IMG/VR virus record: IMGVR_UViG_3300046028_003236
Coordinates: 1-22,626 of that record
Direction: 5' to 3' (one strand)
Length of the DNA stretch: 22,626 bases
Source: a virus
Every line of letters begins with the position of its first letter. Positions within the stretch are counted from its first letter, which is position 1. The position numbers and the translations under genes are program-made. Positions 7,601-13,422 of this stretch are shown one piece after another. The notes under the pieces are model-generated. The model worked only from the letters and a program-made list of their open reading frames with translations, was not told the origin of the DNA and did not search any database.

Positions 7601-8772
7601 ATAAAACCCTTAGAGTTTGGACAACAGTAGCTAATAATGCCACCGCTCTCAGAGTTAGACAGAGTGATTGGCAAGGAAGTCAAGAATCTTTCGGTGTATA
7701 TGCAAATAATGATACAACACCAATACTTGTTGTAGCTAATACTAACGTAGGTATCGGCACATCATCCCCTATCTACAAACTTGATGTTGTTGGTACGATC
7801 AATGCAGCAAACGTTTTAATTAACGGTAATGCAATATCTACTATTCAAGGCACTCAAGGTACACAGGGCCGTCAAGGTACAACTGGATCACAGGGTACTG
7901 TAGGTAGTCAGGGTACCATAGGGTCACAAGGTACAATAGGTACTTCTGTTCAAGGTACAACAGGTACTCAAGGTACAATAGGTACTTCTGTTCAAGGTAC
8001 AACAGGTACTCAAGGTACAATAGGTACTTCTATTCAAGGCACAACAGGCACTTCTGTTCAAGGATCAACTGGATCACAAGGTATTCAAGGTCGTCAAGGT
8101 GTCCAAGGTACAAATGGATCACAAGGATCAACAGGCGCTTCTGTTCAAGGCACAACTGGCACTTCTGTTCAAGGATCAACTGGATCACAAGGTATAACTG
8201 GATCACAAGGTATACAGGGAATTATTGGTGCTGGTACTCAAGGTACGACTGGTACTCAAGGTGTTCAAGGTACTCAGGGAATAATTGGTATTGGTACTCA
8301 GGGTGCTACCGGTTCAAGTTCAGCCGCAGGTTCTAATACATATGTACAGTTTAATGATGCTGGAACTCTCAACGGAACAGCAGACTTTGTTTTCAATAAA
8401 TTCAGCAAGCGTGTTGGTATTGGTGTATTATCTCCGTCATATGAACTTCATGTGAGTGGTGCAATTTATGCAACTGGAGATATCATAGCACTTTCTGACG
8501 CTTCAGAAAAAGAAAATATCACTACAATTAAAAACGCTCTTCATTTAGTAAGCAGAATGAGAGGTGTGAATTATGTTCGTAAAGATACTGGAGAATCTAA
8601 AGTTGGTGTTATAGCTCAGGAAATGAAAGAAGTTCTTCCTCAAGTTGTTAGTGATTTTGAAGGTTCTATAGGTGTAACTTATGGTAACATTGTGGGTGTT
8701 TTAATAGAAGCCATAAAAGAACAACAAAAACAATTGGATGAATTGAAGAATAACATTGACAACTCAACATAA
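4624..8772 (+). CDS. Giant collagen-like tail fibre with S74 self-cleaving chaperone domain
   Basis: A 1382-residue putative receptor-binding fibre. Order: a short N-terminal attachment region (1-60); collagen-like region 1 (61-480), mostly TQG, TTG and SQG triplets, without proline; a beta-rich shaft (481-1074) with recurring VGIG-x-x-S-P-type modules; collagen-like region 2 (1075-1230); another VGIG module; and a C-terminal intramolecular chaperone of the S74 family (about 1285-1382) ending in a coiled-coil-like stretch. The S74 Ser-Lys pair is seen in LSDASEKENI as Ser1291 and Lys1296, with the spacing known from endosialidase tailspikes, so cleavage just before Ser1291 is expected after trimer folding. 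Translation starts at GTG 4624 in a GTGA overlap. Gly-X-Y regularity is broken by GAG (one residue short) and GTSVQG (two long) interruptions. Fibre identity is firm; receptor unknown. Confidence 0.9.
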   Translation: MTEKFLSGRKFTDDGLYIIAFSSLSTLDPVAYRGKQVQTDDGNRWHSDGNAWRLNFAQAAQGTNGGQGAQGSFGIQGTTGAGSQGITGSQGLTGTQGTQGLIGAGTQGTAGASVQGTTGTQGAIGTQGTQGLIGAGTQGTSGTQGATGTQGTTGSQGAVGSQGTTGSQGAVGSQGAQGIQGRQGTQGTTGTQGTTGTSVQGTTGSQGTTGTSVQGTTGSQGTTGASVQGSTGSQGTIGSQGTTGSQGTTGSQGTTGTQGLTGTQGTQGIIGAGTQGITGSQGTTGTSVQGTTGASVQGITGSQGITGSQGLSGSQGAQGIQGRQGVQGITGSQGITGSQGTTGTSVQGSTGSQGTTGTSIQGTTGSQGVIGSQGTTGATVQGTTGTSVQGTTGTQGTTGTQGTTGTQGTQGIIGAGTQGTTGTQGTTGTQGTQGIIGAGTQGTTGTQGTTGTQGTQGIIGAGTQGITGLQGITGTQGTTGPSTLINATAVTVNDTVFPVFVTDAGSNQTAQTSPGFTYNPSSNTLSIRGFVGIGTASSLTDRLTIQGDIISFGDNYNSGVKALKFQRVENKAAIWSVPLGSFGQADLRFTTGGIADATSKTEANATVRIAPAGGVAIGNAYLAQNPNDGTLLVSSNVGIGIAAATSNLHVIGTANVTSSMSIGGVAANSTSVLSVSGSTVISNNVPNQTVSLLKLQNNENSATPGAALDFQYINTNSGGRLAITYNSGYGHFGLWSKNWGGTLQARYLIGNIGGGNQGHHFWYKDDANVAMTMTANGDVGIGSITPTAKFSIANGTTATSTHIYGTYTDASNYERINVTANSSGHYIIGEEGGTGSPRPLYLGANNAIAATIDTSGRVGIGTTSPAAQFHLTTSSANSYSTQLLRATSNTGARIATITGDGRFFVGSDNGYNVVFSVDNKGEKKDSSYTMLIRDANNMLMSSTGFVTDAPNFTFGANNFGGAIELVSPAGNGMLRNNRANTTIGQGSQAGTPDKTLRVWTTVANNATALRVRQSDWQGSQESFGVYANNDTTPILVVANTNVGIGTSSPIYKLDVVGTINAANVLINGNAISTIQGTQGTQGRQGTTGSQGTVGSQGTIGSQGTIGTSVQGTTGTQGTIGTSVQGTTGTQGTIGTSIQGTTGTSVQGSTGSQGIQGRQGVQGTNGSQGSTGASVQGTTGTSVQGSTGSQGITGSQGIQGIIGAGTQGTTGTQGVQGTQGIIGIGTQGATGSSSAAGSNTYVQFNDAGTLNGTADFVFNKFSKRVGIGVLSPSYELHVSGAIYATGDIIALSDASEKENITTIKNALHLVSRMRGVNYVRKDTGESKVGVIAQEMKEVLPQVVSDFEGSIGVTYGNIVGVLIEAIKEQQKQLDELKNNIDNST
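5077..5148 (+). repeat. 36-bp tandem duplication inside fibre gene
   Basis: Two identical direct copies, 5077-5112 and 5113-5148, each encoding TTGSQGAVGSQG. The period keeps the reading frame and adds four Gly-X-Y triplets, as expected for slippage or unequal recombination. Confidence 0.85.
5803..6009 (+). repeat. Three perfect 69-bp tandem copies inside fibre gene
   Basis: Copies at 5803-5871, 5872-5940 and 5941-6009 are identical base for base. Each encodes 23 residues ending IIGAG, so each copy carries one Gly-Ala-Gly interruption of the triplet pattern. Synonymous positions are also identical, which points to recent expansion rather than selection on the protein alone. Confidence 0.93.
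7846..8313 (+). repeat. Collagen-like coding repeat region 2
   Basis: A second run of 9-base Gly-X-Y units (residues 1075-1230 of the fibre). It uses the same triplets, the same GTSVQG and GAG interruptions and the same IQGRQGVQG block as region 1, so the two regions probably exchanged sequence or arose by internal duplication. Confidence 0.92.
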
Positions 8773-8786
8773 TAATGTTATAAATA
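8756..8786 (+). promoter_or_regulatory. Strong promoter upstream of hsp20; sigma-70 and T4-late signals superimposed
   Basis: TTGACA (8756-8761), a 17-base spacer, then TATAAA (8779-8784) preceded by TGT, an extended -10. The same -10 lies in TATAAATA (8779-8786), the exact T4 late promoter consensus. The predicted start is about 8791, giving a leader of about 50 bases before hsp20 ATG 8842. The -35 box overlaps the 3' end of the fibre gene. It could therefore be read early by host sigma-70 and late by a gp55-type factor. Confidence 0.75.
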
Positions 8787-8841
8787 TACTGTCTTGCCTA
8801 ACAATGGAAGACATAACCACTCGCTAAACAGGAGTATTATA

Positions 8842-9342
8842 ATGAGTGATATTTTTAAGGGCTTTACTGACCCATTCTCTCTTCCCAAGCAATTCAATAC
8901 GACAGTAGGATTCGATGAAATCCTCAAGCGTGTTGCCGCTGCTACAGAGAACTTTCCTAAGATTCCTACTTATCCACCATACAACATTCGCAAGGTCGAT
9001 GATAACAAGTATGTCATCGAGATTGCTGTTGCTGGTTTTGGCCAACAAGACCTAGAAATTGAATTGAAGGAAGGTGTTCTTTCAGTTAAGGGTAGTGTAG
9101 AATCTAAAGATGCCACAGACTATCTATTCAAGGGTATTGCAGATCGCGCATTCAATCGTCAGTTCACACTAGCTGAAACTGTAGAAGTGAAGAATGCTGA
9201 TCTCATCAACGGTATGCTTAAGATTTGGCTTGAGCGTTTCATTCCTGAAGAAAAGAAGCCTAAGAAGGTACCTATCAATGAGCCTAGCACTGAAAAGACT
9301 AGCTCAACAAAGCAGTTCTTATCAGAGACGTATGAAAAGTAA
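8842..9342 (+). CDS. Small heat shock protein, Hsp20/IbpA type
   Basis: An ATP-independent holdase chaperone that binds unfolding proteins in the cytoplasm. The 166-residue product has a short N-terminal arm, an alpha-crystallin domain (about 45-135) and a Thr/Ser-rich tail. YPPYNI (45-50), AVAGFGQQDLEIEL (62-75), GVLSVKG and YLFKGIADRAFNRQFTLAE (94-112) track E. coli IbpA closely, as does IPEEKKPKKVPI (134-145) with the I-x-I/V anchor. I chose ATG 8842 because AGGAG lies at 8830-8834; a TTG at 8794 in the same frame lacks a ribosome site. Hsp20 genes are common in T4-like marine phages, where a role in folding or scaffold assembly is proposed but not proven. The next gene starts in a TAATG overlap. 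Confidence 0.92.
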   Translation: MSDIFKGFTDPFSLPKQFNTTVGFDEILKRVAAATENFPKIPTYPPYNIRKVDDNKYVIEIAVAGFGQQDLEIELKEGVLSVKGSVESKDATDYLFKGIADRAFNRQFTLAETVEVKNADLINGMLKIWLERFIPEEKKPKKVPINEPSTEKTSSTKQFLSETYEK

Positions 9343-9869
9343 TGGCTGATCTTGGTCCACTCCACAAGGCAACTCGCGATCTTCATCATTCAATAGAACA
9401 GACTCCTTTTGGTCTTTCTATGGCATCAGGCGATATTGACCCTGTAGAGTGGACCATTTGGCTCAGATCATTATTAGATATTCATACTGTGATTGATAAC
9501 TGGGCACCCGATGCTTTGAAGCGTTCTAATGAAGTCAAGAACGACCTACTTGTAATGTATGATAGAGGTTATTCTGCTGATTCTATCGAGGATGTAAAAC
9601 TCTACGTTGACAACATCAAGACTGATGAACAAGCATTGGGTGCCATTTACGTACTAGGTGGTGCGCACGTTATGGGTGGTGCAATCATTCAGAAACAGAT
9701 CAACGGCAAATTGCCATGTTCACATCTTACATATCCTGATCAGACAAGACGAGACGCTGTTGCTGCTGTCAAGTCTCTGAGGGATAGAGATGAACTATCC
9801 GAAGATGCGCGCGACTGTTTCAAGATGCTTATATTGATCGCAAACCATATTGAACACAGAGAAAGGTAA
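9342..9869 (+). CDS. Heme oxygenase-like protein (biliverdin-producing type)
   Basis: Likely opens heme with O2 and electrons to give biliverdin, CO and Fe2+. The 175-residue product begins LHKATRDLHHSIE, matching the proximal-histidine helix of heme oxygenases; His15 aligns with His25 of human HO-1. The distal helix is represented by YVLGGAHVMGGAII with the expected glycines that let heme and O2 fit. It is somewhat shorter than usual (about 190-230), mainly at the C-terminus. It resembles the forms found beside bacteriophytochromes more than cyanobacterial HO1, judged by the YVLxG pattern. The gene is translationally coupled to hsp20 and followed by a DUF1127 gene, then a terminator. The fold call is fairly safe; catalytic activity is inferred. 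Confidence 0.72.
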   Translation: MADLGPLHKATRDLHHSIEQTPFGLSMASGDIDPVEWTIWLRSLLDIHTVIDNWAPDALKRSNEVKNDLLVMYDRGYSADSIEDVKLYVDNIKTDEQALGAIYVLGGAHVMGGAIIQKQINGKLPCSHLTYPDQTRRDAVAAVKSLRDRDELSEDARDCFKMLILIANHIEHRER

Positions 9870-9879
9870 ATAACATCAT

Positions 9880-10047
9880 ATGCTCGTCAGACTTATCAAT
9901 GATGTGGTATCTCTATTGGACAGAAGACATAGAGAGAATAAAATCCGAAACGAACTTGAAGCACTTACAGACGACGAATTGTCAGATATCGGACTCAACC
10001 GAGGAGATATCTACAGCGTTGCAAAACAAGCTGTCTGCCAACAATAA
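9880..10047 (+). CDS. DUF1127 small protein
   Basis: A 55-residue basic protein. Its second half, IRNELEALTDDELSDIGLNR plus GDI, is the DUF1127 (YjiS-like) signature: an R-x-x-L helix, then L-x-x-L-D-D-x-x-L-x-D-I-G-L-x-R-x-D-I. The family is abundant in Alphaproteobacteria, where some members bind RNA or affect RNA turnover and stress or phosphate responses. The ribosome site is weak (AGGT, 9864-9867, about 12 bases from the ATG). It lies ten bases after the heme oxygenase gene and just before a hairpin terminator, so it is the last gene of the hsp20 unit. Such a gene in a phage suggests capture from, or a role in steering, host RNA metabolism. Confidence 0.85.
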   Translation: MLVRLINDVVSLLDRRHRENKIRNELEALTDDELSDIGLNRGDIYSVAKQAVCQQ

Positions 10048-10050
10048 CAC

Positions 10051-10078
10051 AAGAGGGTCTTGACGACCCTCTTTCTTT
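10051..10078 (+). terminator. Rho-independent terminator after the hsp20-heme oxygenase-DUF1127 unit
   Basis: A perfect 9-base stem (AAGAGGGTC at 10051-10059 with GACCCTCTT at 10065-10073) closes a TTGAC loop and is followed by a T-rich tail (TTTCTTT including stem bases). It begins four bases after the DUF1127 stop codon. The loop and first stem base form the -35 box of the next promoter. Confidence 0.88.
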
Positions 10079-10088
10079 GATATATAAT
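10060..10088 (+). promoter_or_regulatory. Sigma-70-type promoter overlapping the terminator
   Basis: TTGACG (10060-10065), a 17-base spacer and perfect TATAAT (10083-10088). The -35 box occupies the terminator loop. The predicted first transcribed base is about 10095, which is the A of the ATG of the following small gene, so that transcript could be leaderless. It would feed the SLOG gene and the start of the sugar island. Confidence 0.75.
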
Positions 10089-10094
10089 AGGTGA

Positions 10095-10247
10095 ATGATG
10101 TGGAGATTATGGGCTAAATCTCTTGGGGAAAAAAGTGGTAGTTCTGATAATGAGGCTGACAAAGTTGCAGTCGTTAGAACGATTATAATACTCTTCTATA
10201 TACTAACGAATATCTTTATTATTGCAGGCGTTATTCGTCATTGGTGA
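10095..10247 (+). CDS. 50-residue single-pass membrane protein
   Basis: An unrecognised small protein. Residues 1-25 are polar and mildly basic at the start (MMWRLWAKSL), then residues about 26-46 form one strongly hydrophobic helix (VVRTIIILFYILTNIFIIAG) and the chain ends in RHW. Two adjacent ATG codons (10095 and 10098) could start it. AGGTGA at 10089-10094 would act as a ribosome site only on read-through transcripts, because the promoter at 10060-10088 predicts initiation at the ATG itself. It sits between the DUF1127 terminator and the SLOG gene. Small phage membrane proteins of this kind can act in superinfection exclusion or host membrane changes, but nothing here shows that. Confidence 0.6.
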   Translation: MMWRLWAKSLGEKSGSSDNEADKVAVVRTIIILFYILTNIFIIAGVIRHW

Positions 10248-10253
10248 GGTGAA

Positions 10254-10625
10254 ATGAAAGTTATCGTTGCAGGTTCTAGATCATTAATTAAAATTTCTAC
10301 TATTAGCGAAGCAGTTGAAAAGAGTGGTTTCGATATCTCTGAGATTGTTTCTGGTTGTGCTGTTGGCGCCGATAGTCTCGGTGAGTACTATGCACTTCAA
10401 AACAACATTCCCGTAAAAAAGTTTCCCGCCCCTTGGGATCAATATGGTAAAGCTGCTGGTGCTATTCGCAATTGTAAGATGGCGGAGTATGCTGATGCTG
10501 CTGTCATTGTTTGGGATGGCACATCTAGGGGCAGCAAGCACATGATTAATCAAATGAGCTTGCTTCGAAAGCCATACTACGTTCATGTATTTGTAACTGA
10601 TGATTTTATGAAGGATGAAGAATGA
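10254..10625 (+). CDS. SLOG-domain protein (DUF2493/YspA-like)
   Basis: A 123-residue Rossmann-like protein of the SLOG superfamily, whose members sense or process nucleotides and nucleotide-derived ligands. VIVAGSR (3-9), SGCAVGAD (33-40) and YGKAAGAIRN (64-73) are the characteristic glycine-rich and ligand-pocket segments, followed by ADAAVIVWDG. This family is common in T4-like phages. Its ligand is not known; some SLOG proteins serve in antiviral or counter-defence signalling, so interference with a nucleotide signal is possible but unproven. Ribosome site GAGGTGA precedes ATG 10254. It ends in an ATGA overlap with the first glycosyltransferase gene, tying it to the sugar operon's translation. 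Confidence 0.82.
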   Translation: MKVIVAGSRSLIKISTISEAVEKSGFDISEIVSGCAVGADSLGEYYALQNNIPVKKFPAPWDQYGKAAGAIRNCKMAEYADAAVIVWDGTSRGSKHMINQMSLLRKPYYVHVFVTDDFMKDEE

Positions 10626-11377
10626 ACTATAATTTTATTGATGGTCCTGTGAAACCTAAAACTGTTACGGTAATCACACCTACAACTGGATCAGTAAAAC
10701 TTGAAGACGCTGTTGAGAGTGTTAAAAATCAAACATACGAACACGTTCAACATCTTATCATCGTAGATGGTCCGAAAGCAGCAGATAACCTAGCTGAGAA
10801 TATTCCTATGAGACCTTCTGCTAATCTTAATCTTTCTAGCTATGTCTTGCATGAGAACACTGGTGCAAATGGATTTTATGGTCATCGTATCTATGCGGCT
10901 TTTCCTCATCTCATCAACTCAGACTACATCTTCTTTCTTGATGAAGATAATTGGTACGAACCTAATCATGTTGAAACTCTAGTGAAAACTCTTGAAGAGG
11001 GAAATGATTTTGCATACTCTCTTCGCAAGATTTATGATCCAGAAAAAAATTACTTATGCGAAGATAACTGTGAAAGCTTAGGTAAGTGGCCTATATATTT
11101 CACTCATGAAAAACCAGAATATCTGATCGACACATCGTCATTTGCTTTTCGTCGAGAGTTTCTAATTAGAGTATGTCAATTCTGGCATCATGGTTGGGGA
11201 GGTGATCGTCACTTTTTCTACAACGTTAAAGACTTCGCTAAGTATGATACAAGTGGTAAACACACATTATGTTATCGTCTAGATGGTAATCCAAAATCTG
11301 TAAACGAAGAGTTTTTCATCAGGGGTAATGAGAGTCAACGTATTCATTATGAAGGTATTTTTCCATGGATGAAATAA
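10622..11377 (+). CDS. Glycosyltransferase, family 2-like (GT-A fold)
   Basis: Transfers a sugar from a nucleotide donor, acceptor unknown. The 251-residue product opens with the GT2 pattern VTVITPTTGSVKLEDAVESV (15-34), then NQTYEHVQHLIIVDGP, and has a metal-binding DxD-like motif DEDN (107-110) after the hydrophobic strand DYIFFL. Trp/Tyr-rich acceptor-side segments follow. There is no membrane segment, so it acts in the cytoplasm. It is the first gene of the sugar island, coupled by ATGA to the SLOG gene and overlapping the FkbM gene by 13 bases. Shorter than typical bacterial GT2 enzymes (about 300) but complete at both ends. Confidence 0.82.
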   Translation: MNYNFIDGPVKPKTVTVITPTTGSVKLEDAVESVKNQTYEHVQHLIIVDGPKAADNLAENIPMRPSANLNLSSYVLHENTGANGFYGHRIYAAFPHLINSDYIFFLDEDNWYEPNHVETLVKTLEEGNDFAYSLRKIYDPEKNYLCEDNCESLGKWPIYFTHEKPEYLIDTSSFAFRREFLIRVCQFWHHGWGGDRHFFYNVKDFAKYDTSGKHTLCYRLDGNPKSVNEEFFIRGNESQRIHYEGIFPWMK

Positions 11378-12027
11378 ATGATTTTATCAATTTTTGTAGT
11401 AAAACAAATTTTATAGGACAAAATAGACAAGATGCTTGGGTTCTATATGAAACTCAAGATAAGAGAGCTGGATACTTTGTTGACTTTGGTGCAACAGATG
11501 GTAGAACAATAAACAACACATATATTCTTGAGAAGGAATATGGATGGAAAGGCATTGTAGCTGAACCATGCACTGTGTGGAAAAACGATCTTCTCAAGAA
11601 TAGGTCGTGTAATGTATCGCTAGATTGTGTCTGGATTAAATCTGGTGAGACACTAGAGTTTCTTCTAACAGATGCGCCTGACCTATCTACAGTAAAAGGT
11701 TTTGGCACAAACGATGAACATGCATCGAAAAGAGTTACCAATAATGTAATCAAGGTCAATACGATTTCTCTGCTTGATATGTTAGACAAGTACGAATCAC
11801 CATCACACATTGATTATCTTTCTATTGATACTGAAGGTACTGAATACGGCATATTGAACGTGTTCTTTCGTGAGAATAAAAAGTATAACATTCAATACAT
11901 CACAGTAGAACATAACTATATACAATCATATAGAGATCAGATATATGATTTGCTCACTTCATATGGATATGAACGTAAGTTTGTTGAACTATCTGCATGT
12001 GATGATTTTTACGCGAGGAAAATATAA
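11365..12027 (+). CDS. FkbM-family SAM-dependent methyltransferase (first copy)
   Basis: Likely O-methylates a hydroxyl of a sugar or glycan using S-adenosylmethionine. The 220-residue product has SAM motif I as VDFGATDGRT (39-48), the acidic end of strand 2 in IVAEP (64-68), and the FkbM hallmark LSIDTEGTEYGIL (152-164). FkbM enzymes in phage and capsule clusters often methylate sugars to mask glycans. It is one of two FkbM genes in this island, not closely alike (the second is at 14460), so they probably act on different positions or sugars. Ribosome site GAAGG at 11351-11355. It ends in TAATG with the next gene. Confidence 0.85.
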   Translation: MDEINDFINFCSKTNFIGQNRQDAWVLYETQDKRAGYFVDFGATDGRTINNTYILEKEYGWKGIVAEPCTVWKNDLLKNRSCNVSLDCVWIKSGETLEFLLTDAPDLSTVKGFGTNDEHASKRVTNNVIKVNTISLLDMLDKYESPSHIDYLSIDTEGTEYGILNVFFRENKKYNIQYITVEHNYIQSYRDQIYDLLTSYGYERKFVELSACDDFYARKI

Positions 12028-12911
12028 TGAAAGATTTGATTATAGGTGGAGCCAGTAACTATACATGGGATCAGTTGAAGTATTGGGTTAACTCAATACG
12101 AAAGAGTGGATTTCAAGGTGATGTTGCAATAGTAGGAACAAACCTTAAAGCTGAGACTATTAAAAAATTATCTGGCGAAGGCGTTCTTTTATCATTGTAT
12201 GGTAAGCAGAACGCAAATGGTGACATAGAAACTCCCAATAATAATGCACCTCATGTTGAAAGATTTTTCTATTTGTGGAACTATCTTGAAAATATGAAAG
12301 AACAATATTCACACGTTATAACCACTGATACAAGAGATGTTGTGTTTCAGTCGAATCCATCAGATTGGTTGTTAGATAATCTAGTTTCACATTTTATAGT
12401 TGCTTCTTCAGAAGGAATGAGATATCGGAATGAACCATGGGGAAATAAAAATCTCTACGATTCGTTTGGACCCTTCTTCCATGAAAAGATCAAGAATAAT
12501 TTCATATTCAATGTGGGTACTATTGCAGGTGAAACAAGTTCAGTTAAAGGACTATTGTCTTTCATATTTCATCTGAGCGTCAATCGTCCTATTCCTATTG
12601 TTGATCAGGCTGTGTATAACTTCATTCTTAATCAATCGCCATTTAAAGAAGATACACTTTTCACAAACAACAGCGACGATTGGGCCATTCAGTTGGGCAC
12701 TACACTCGGTGCGGTTCAGTCTGGTAAAGGTGATTTAGGTTTGATGTATCAGAACAACCCTGGCAACTATGCAGCAATTTATGAAGACAACCAACCAAAG
12801 ATTAAAGATGGCGTTGTGACAACTGATGATGGTAGACCATATTGCATCGTTCATCAATATGATCGCGTAAATGGACTGAAAGATATTATGGAGAAGAAAT
12901 ATGGATCCTGA
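12027..12911 (+). CDS. Putative glycosyltransferase (GT-A-like, unclassified)
   Basis: A 294-residue cytoplasmic protein. A beta-alpha start (MKDLIIGGASNYTWDQL) leads to VITTDTRDVVFQ (97-108), where TDTRD looks like a DxD metal and nucleotide-sugar site, and FNVGTIAGE (161-169), a pattern seen in GT-A enzymes that place a Gly-x-x-x-Gly near the acceptor. VDQAVYNFIL resembles the D-Q-x-x-x-N step of GT8/GT77-like families. No single CAZy family can be assigned by eye. It lies between a methyltransferase and a methyltransferase-like gene, with a TAATG start and an 11-base overlap downstream. Transferase activity is inferred from motifs and context. Confidence 0.6.
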   Translation: MKDLIIGGASNYTWDQLKYWVNSIRKSGFQGDVAIVGTNLKAETIKKLSGEGVLLSLYGKQNANGDIETPNNNAPHVERFFYLWNYLENMKEQYSHVITTDTRDVVFQSNPSDWLLDNLVSHFIVASSEGMRYRNEPWGNKNLYDSFGPFFHEKIKNNFIFNVGTIAGETSSVKGLLSFIFHLSVNRPIPIVDQAVYNFILNQSPFKEDTLFTNNSDDWAIQLGTTLGAVQSGKGDLGLMYQNNPGNYAAIYEDNQPKIKDGVVTTDDGRPYCIVHQYDRVNGLKDIMEKKYGS

Positions 12912-13416
12912 ATTGTTTGATATAGAACATCTAAAGACATTTGGAATGTGGCCAAATACAAATCTAATATCTTTCTCAATCGGCAACTATACAAAAAGAA
13001 TGAGAGAAGATAAGCTTGCAATGCTTATCGTTAATGATCTGAAAGGTGAAAACGCATATAACTTTTTAGAGAATAACAATAAGATTATCAAAATTAATAT
13101 TGTCAACAAATATGATGATACTACTGAACAGTACAAAAGAATGTTTGATGACAACACAAAATCTTTTAAAGGCAAAATAGATTTTGGTATATCCAAAGAT
13201 AAGAGAAGGGATATTGTTTGTATTGAAAAATCTTCTTGCACAGAAGAGAATCTTGAGTTATACTACAAGAATGTTAAGTCTGGTGGAATATTTTGTGGAA
13301 ATGGACATGAATCACAGAGTGTTAAGTCTGCATTAAAGAACTTCAGACATAAGATTAAAATTGGAACACCAATCCAAGTTTGCTATACAACAACTTGGTT
13401 TTGGTATGTGAGGTAA
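12901..13416 (+). CDS. Methyltransferase-like protein without a clear SAM site
   Basis: A 171-residue protein whose C-terminal half resembles the end of class I methyltransferases of the Methyltransf_24 type: DIVCIEKSSCTEENLELYYK, then NVKSGGIFCGNGHE (124-137), where leading strand 5 and a post-Gly-Gly loop are expected, and VKSALKNF. The N-terminal part lacks the glycine-rich motif I that binds SAM, and the position of the usual aspartate after strand 4 is taken by IEK. It may be a remnant, a non-catalytic partner or a divergent enzyme. GGAG just upstream gives a good ribosome site. A paralog elsewhere in the genome is not visible in this window. Confidence 0.5.
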   Translation: MDPELFDIEHLKTFGMWPNTNLISFSIGNYTKRMREDKLAMLIVNDLKGENAYNFLENNNKIIKINIVNKYDDTTEQYKRMFDDNTKSFKGKIDFGISKDKRRDIVCIEKSSCTEENLELYYKNVKSGGIFCGNGHESQSVKSALKNFRHKIKIGTPIQVCYTTTWFWYVR

Positions 13417-13422
13417 AAAAAT

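Noticed and set aside
8794-8841. Extended N-terminus of Hsp20 from TTG 8794
   Set aside because: No ribosome site; ATG 8842 has AGGAG seven bases upstream, and the promoter start near 8791 leaves it as leader RNA.
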